In this document: piece after piece, positions 4,863-5,976 of the stretch | Position numbering within the stretch: the stretch's first letter is position 1 | Layout: each line of letters opens with the position of its first letter | Made by a program: the position numbers and the translations under genes | Source: an uncultured Clostridia bacterium | GTDB lineage: Bacteria; Bacillota_A; Clostridia; Christensenellales; CAG-138 | DNA: 5,976 nucleotides | Direction of reading: 5' to 3' | Assembly: GCA_946539625.1 (NCBI GenBank) | Contig: CAMNHT010000091.1 | Coordinates: 1 to 5,976 of the forward strand | The notes under the pieces: model-generated | What the model was told of the DNA's origin: nothing | The model's database searches: none | The model's input: only the letters and a program-made list of their open reading frames with translations

Positions 4863-5976
4863 ATGGCAACGAATTTTTTGGAAACAGCAAAGAATTTAAA
4901 AGAGGAGATGCAAGCGCTGCTGCATAAGCTCGACGGCACGAAGGGTACGATCGGTACGCTCTTAGACGCCGCGCGCCGAACGGAAGGCAGTATGATCGAC
5001 CGCGAGGAAAAGGAGAAGCAGGAGCGTGAGGAGCGCGAACGCGCCGAGCGGCTCAAGGCGGTGCTTGAAAGCGACGCAGATCTTGCGGCGCACGCGGGCG
5101 GGACCGACGAATCGGAACCCGAACCGCAGCCGCAGACGGACACGCAGCCCGCGCCTGTTCAGCCGACTCCTGTTGAGCCGAAAAAGGAACCGGCAAAAAC
5201 GGTTGAACCGCGTCCGCAGCGTCCGCAAAACGGCAGAGAACCGCAAAAGGAACGTCCGCAGAACGGCGACCGCAGACAGGACGGTGACCGCAGGCAGGAA
5301 AGCGGCGAACGCCGCGGCACCGACAACCGCGGACCGCGCCGTGAAAACGCCGGCGCACAGCGCGCGGTTGTGATCAACGTGCCGAATCCTTCCGACAATA
5401 CAGGAAAGGCGGCAAGAACCGACAAGAAGAAACCGTTTGAAACGACGGATAAAAAGGCAAAGAGCAAGAAGACAATGATGAAGGAACAGGGACCGACCGC
5501 ACGCGGCTGGGAAGACGACAGCCAGATGGGCAACCGCCGCAAGGTCAAAAAACACGAGCAGGAGGCGCAGCAGCCGAAGCCCGCTCCCGTTGTGATCGAC
5601 CACGCGGTGATCACAACCGAGACGATTACAGTCAAGGATCTCTCCGAAAAGCTCGGCAAGCCGGCAAACGAGATTTTGAAGAAGCTTCTGATGCTCGGCA
5701 TCATTGCGAACATCAACCAGGAGCTGGATTTCGATACCTGCGAGCTCATCGCGAGCGAGTTCGGCATCACGCTCGAACAACAGCTTCAAAAGTCCTTCGA
5801 GGACGTTTTGATGGATTCCGCGGACGACGTTGACGCACCGGAAACGCTGAAACCGCGTCCGCCGGTCGTCACCATCATGGGTCACGTCGACCACGGCAAG
5901 ACGTCTCTCTTGGACGCGATCCGCAATTCCCACGTCACCGCGGGCGAGGCGGGCGGCATCACGCAGCACATCGGCG
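4863..5976 (+). CDS. infB: Translation initiation factor IF-2, N-terminal part (cut by window edge)
   Basis: IF2 is the GTPase that brings initiator fMet-tRNA to the 30S subunit and promotes 50S joining. The frame stays open to the right edge, giving 371 residues of an expected 800 or more. Order: a start [12 protein letters not shown], a charged, probably helical stretch (about 45-70, Glu/Arg/Lys-rich), then a long disordered Pro/Gln/Arg-rich linker (about 78-240). The linker has imperfect repeats (RPQNG at 120-124 and 131-135; GDRRQ at 135-139 and 141-145). The IF2_N domain follows (about 250-302; [20 protein letters not shown]), then the G domain with P-loop GHVDHGKT (340-347). The window ends in switch I ([12 protein letters not shown], 360-371). 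ATG 4863 is chosen because GGGG (4853-4856) is 6 nt upstream. An in-frame ATG at 4857, overlapping the ylxQ stop as ATGA, would add two residues but has no usable Shine-Dalgarno spacing. Confidence 0.96.
   Translation, partial: MATNFLETAKNLKEEMQALLHKLDGTKGTIGTLLDAARRTEGSMIDREEKEKQEREERERAERLKAVLESDADLAAHAGGTDESEPEPQPQTDTQPAPVQPTPVEPKKEPAKTVEPRPQRPQNGREPQKERPQNGDRRQDGDRRQESGERRGTDNRGPRRENAGAQRAVVINVPNPSDNTGKAARTDKKKPFETTDKKAKSKKTMMKEQGPTARGWEDDSQMGNRRKVKKHEQEAQQPKPAPVVIDHAVITTETITVKDLSEKLGKPANEILKKLLMLGIIANINQELDFDTCELIASEFGITLEQQLQKSFEDVLMDSADDVDAPETLKPRPPVVTIMGHVDHGKTSLLDAIRNSHVTAGEAGGITQHIG

Noticed and set aside
5589..5617. 9-bp inverted repeat (GTTGTGATC / GATCACAAC) with 11-nt loop in infB
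   Set aside because: Arms of this length with a free loop size are expected about once by chance in a window of this size. It lies within coding sequence with no T-tract. The same 9-mer at 5367-5375 simply encodes another V-V-I.
4962..5969. 335-codon open frame on the - strand opposite infB
   Set aside because: Low-complexity Leu/Arg/Phe-rich product antisense to infB, whose + strand frame shows the IF2_N domain and a P-loop. No ribosome binding site or family match is apparent.
1..5976. Search for tRNA, rRNA, CRISPR arrays, transposases, prophage or toxin-antitoxin genes
   Set aside because: Nothing resembling these was seen on either strand; the window is filled by eight recognisable housekeeping or metabolic genes and one 103-bp leader region.

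Overview
The window is an ordinary chromosomal stretch with every gene on the + strand and almost no non-coding DNA. It looks like a Gram-positive Firmicute of clostridial type. The evidence is the gene order rimP-nusA-ylxR-ylxQ-infB with both ylxR and ylxQ present, a short NusA without C-terminal repeats, strong Shine-Dalgarno sites, and a carboxyltransferase subunit that lacks a fused biotin domain next to a Na+-pump beta subunit. Codon choice is GC-rich (many GCG, CGC, ATC, CTC). A moderately GC-rich, strictly or mostly anaerobic gut-type clostridium would fit, but that placement is inference.

Region 1 (1-1992): the 3' part of oadB (membrane beta subunit) and a complete oadA (carboxyltransferase alpha subunit) of a biotin-dependent, Na+-translocating oxaloacetate decarboxylase. 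The biotin carrier and the small gamma/delta-type subunits are not in the window and would be expected upstream. Region 2 (1993-2610): a CDP-alcohol phosphatidyltransferase (PgsA-like), starting directly after the oadA stop codon.

Region 3 (2611-2713): the only real intergenic region. It holds a well-formed sigma-A-type promoter with an extended -10 and, just downstream, a hairpin with an interrupted T-tract. This resembles the NusA-controlled leader attenuator known from the Bacillus subtilis nusA operon. Region 4 (2714-5976): the transcription/translation operon rimP (30S maturation), nusA (elongation, pausing and termination), ylxR/rnpM (RNase P modulator family), ylxQ (L7Ae-like RNA binder) and infB (IF2). 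infB is cut by the right edge inside its G domain. Genes in this operon are tightly packed: ylxR overlaps ylxQ by 20 nt and ylxQ nearly touches infB.

I do not see a novel system, mobile element, CRISPR array, tRNA or rRNA. The points most worth a second look are the rimP leader attenuator (with a possible 14-codon leader peptide across it), a perfect 20-bp palindrome inside ylxR, the stand-alone oadA with a linker-like tail, and the subtype of the phosphatidyltransferase.
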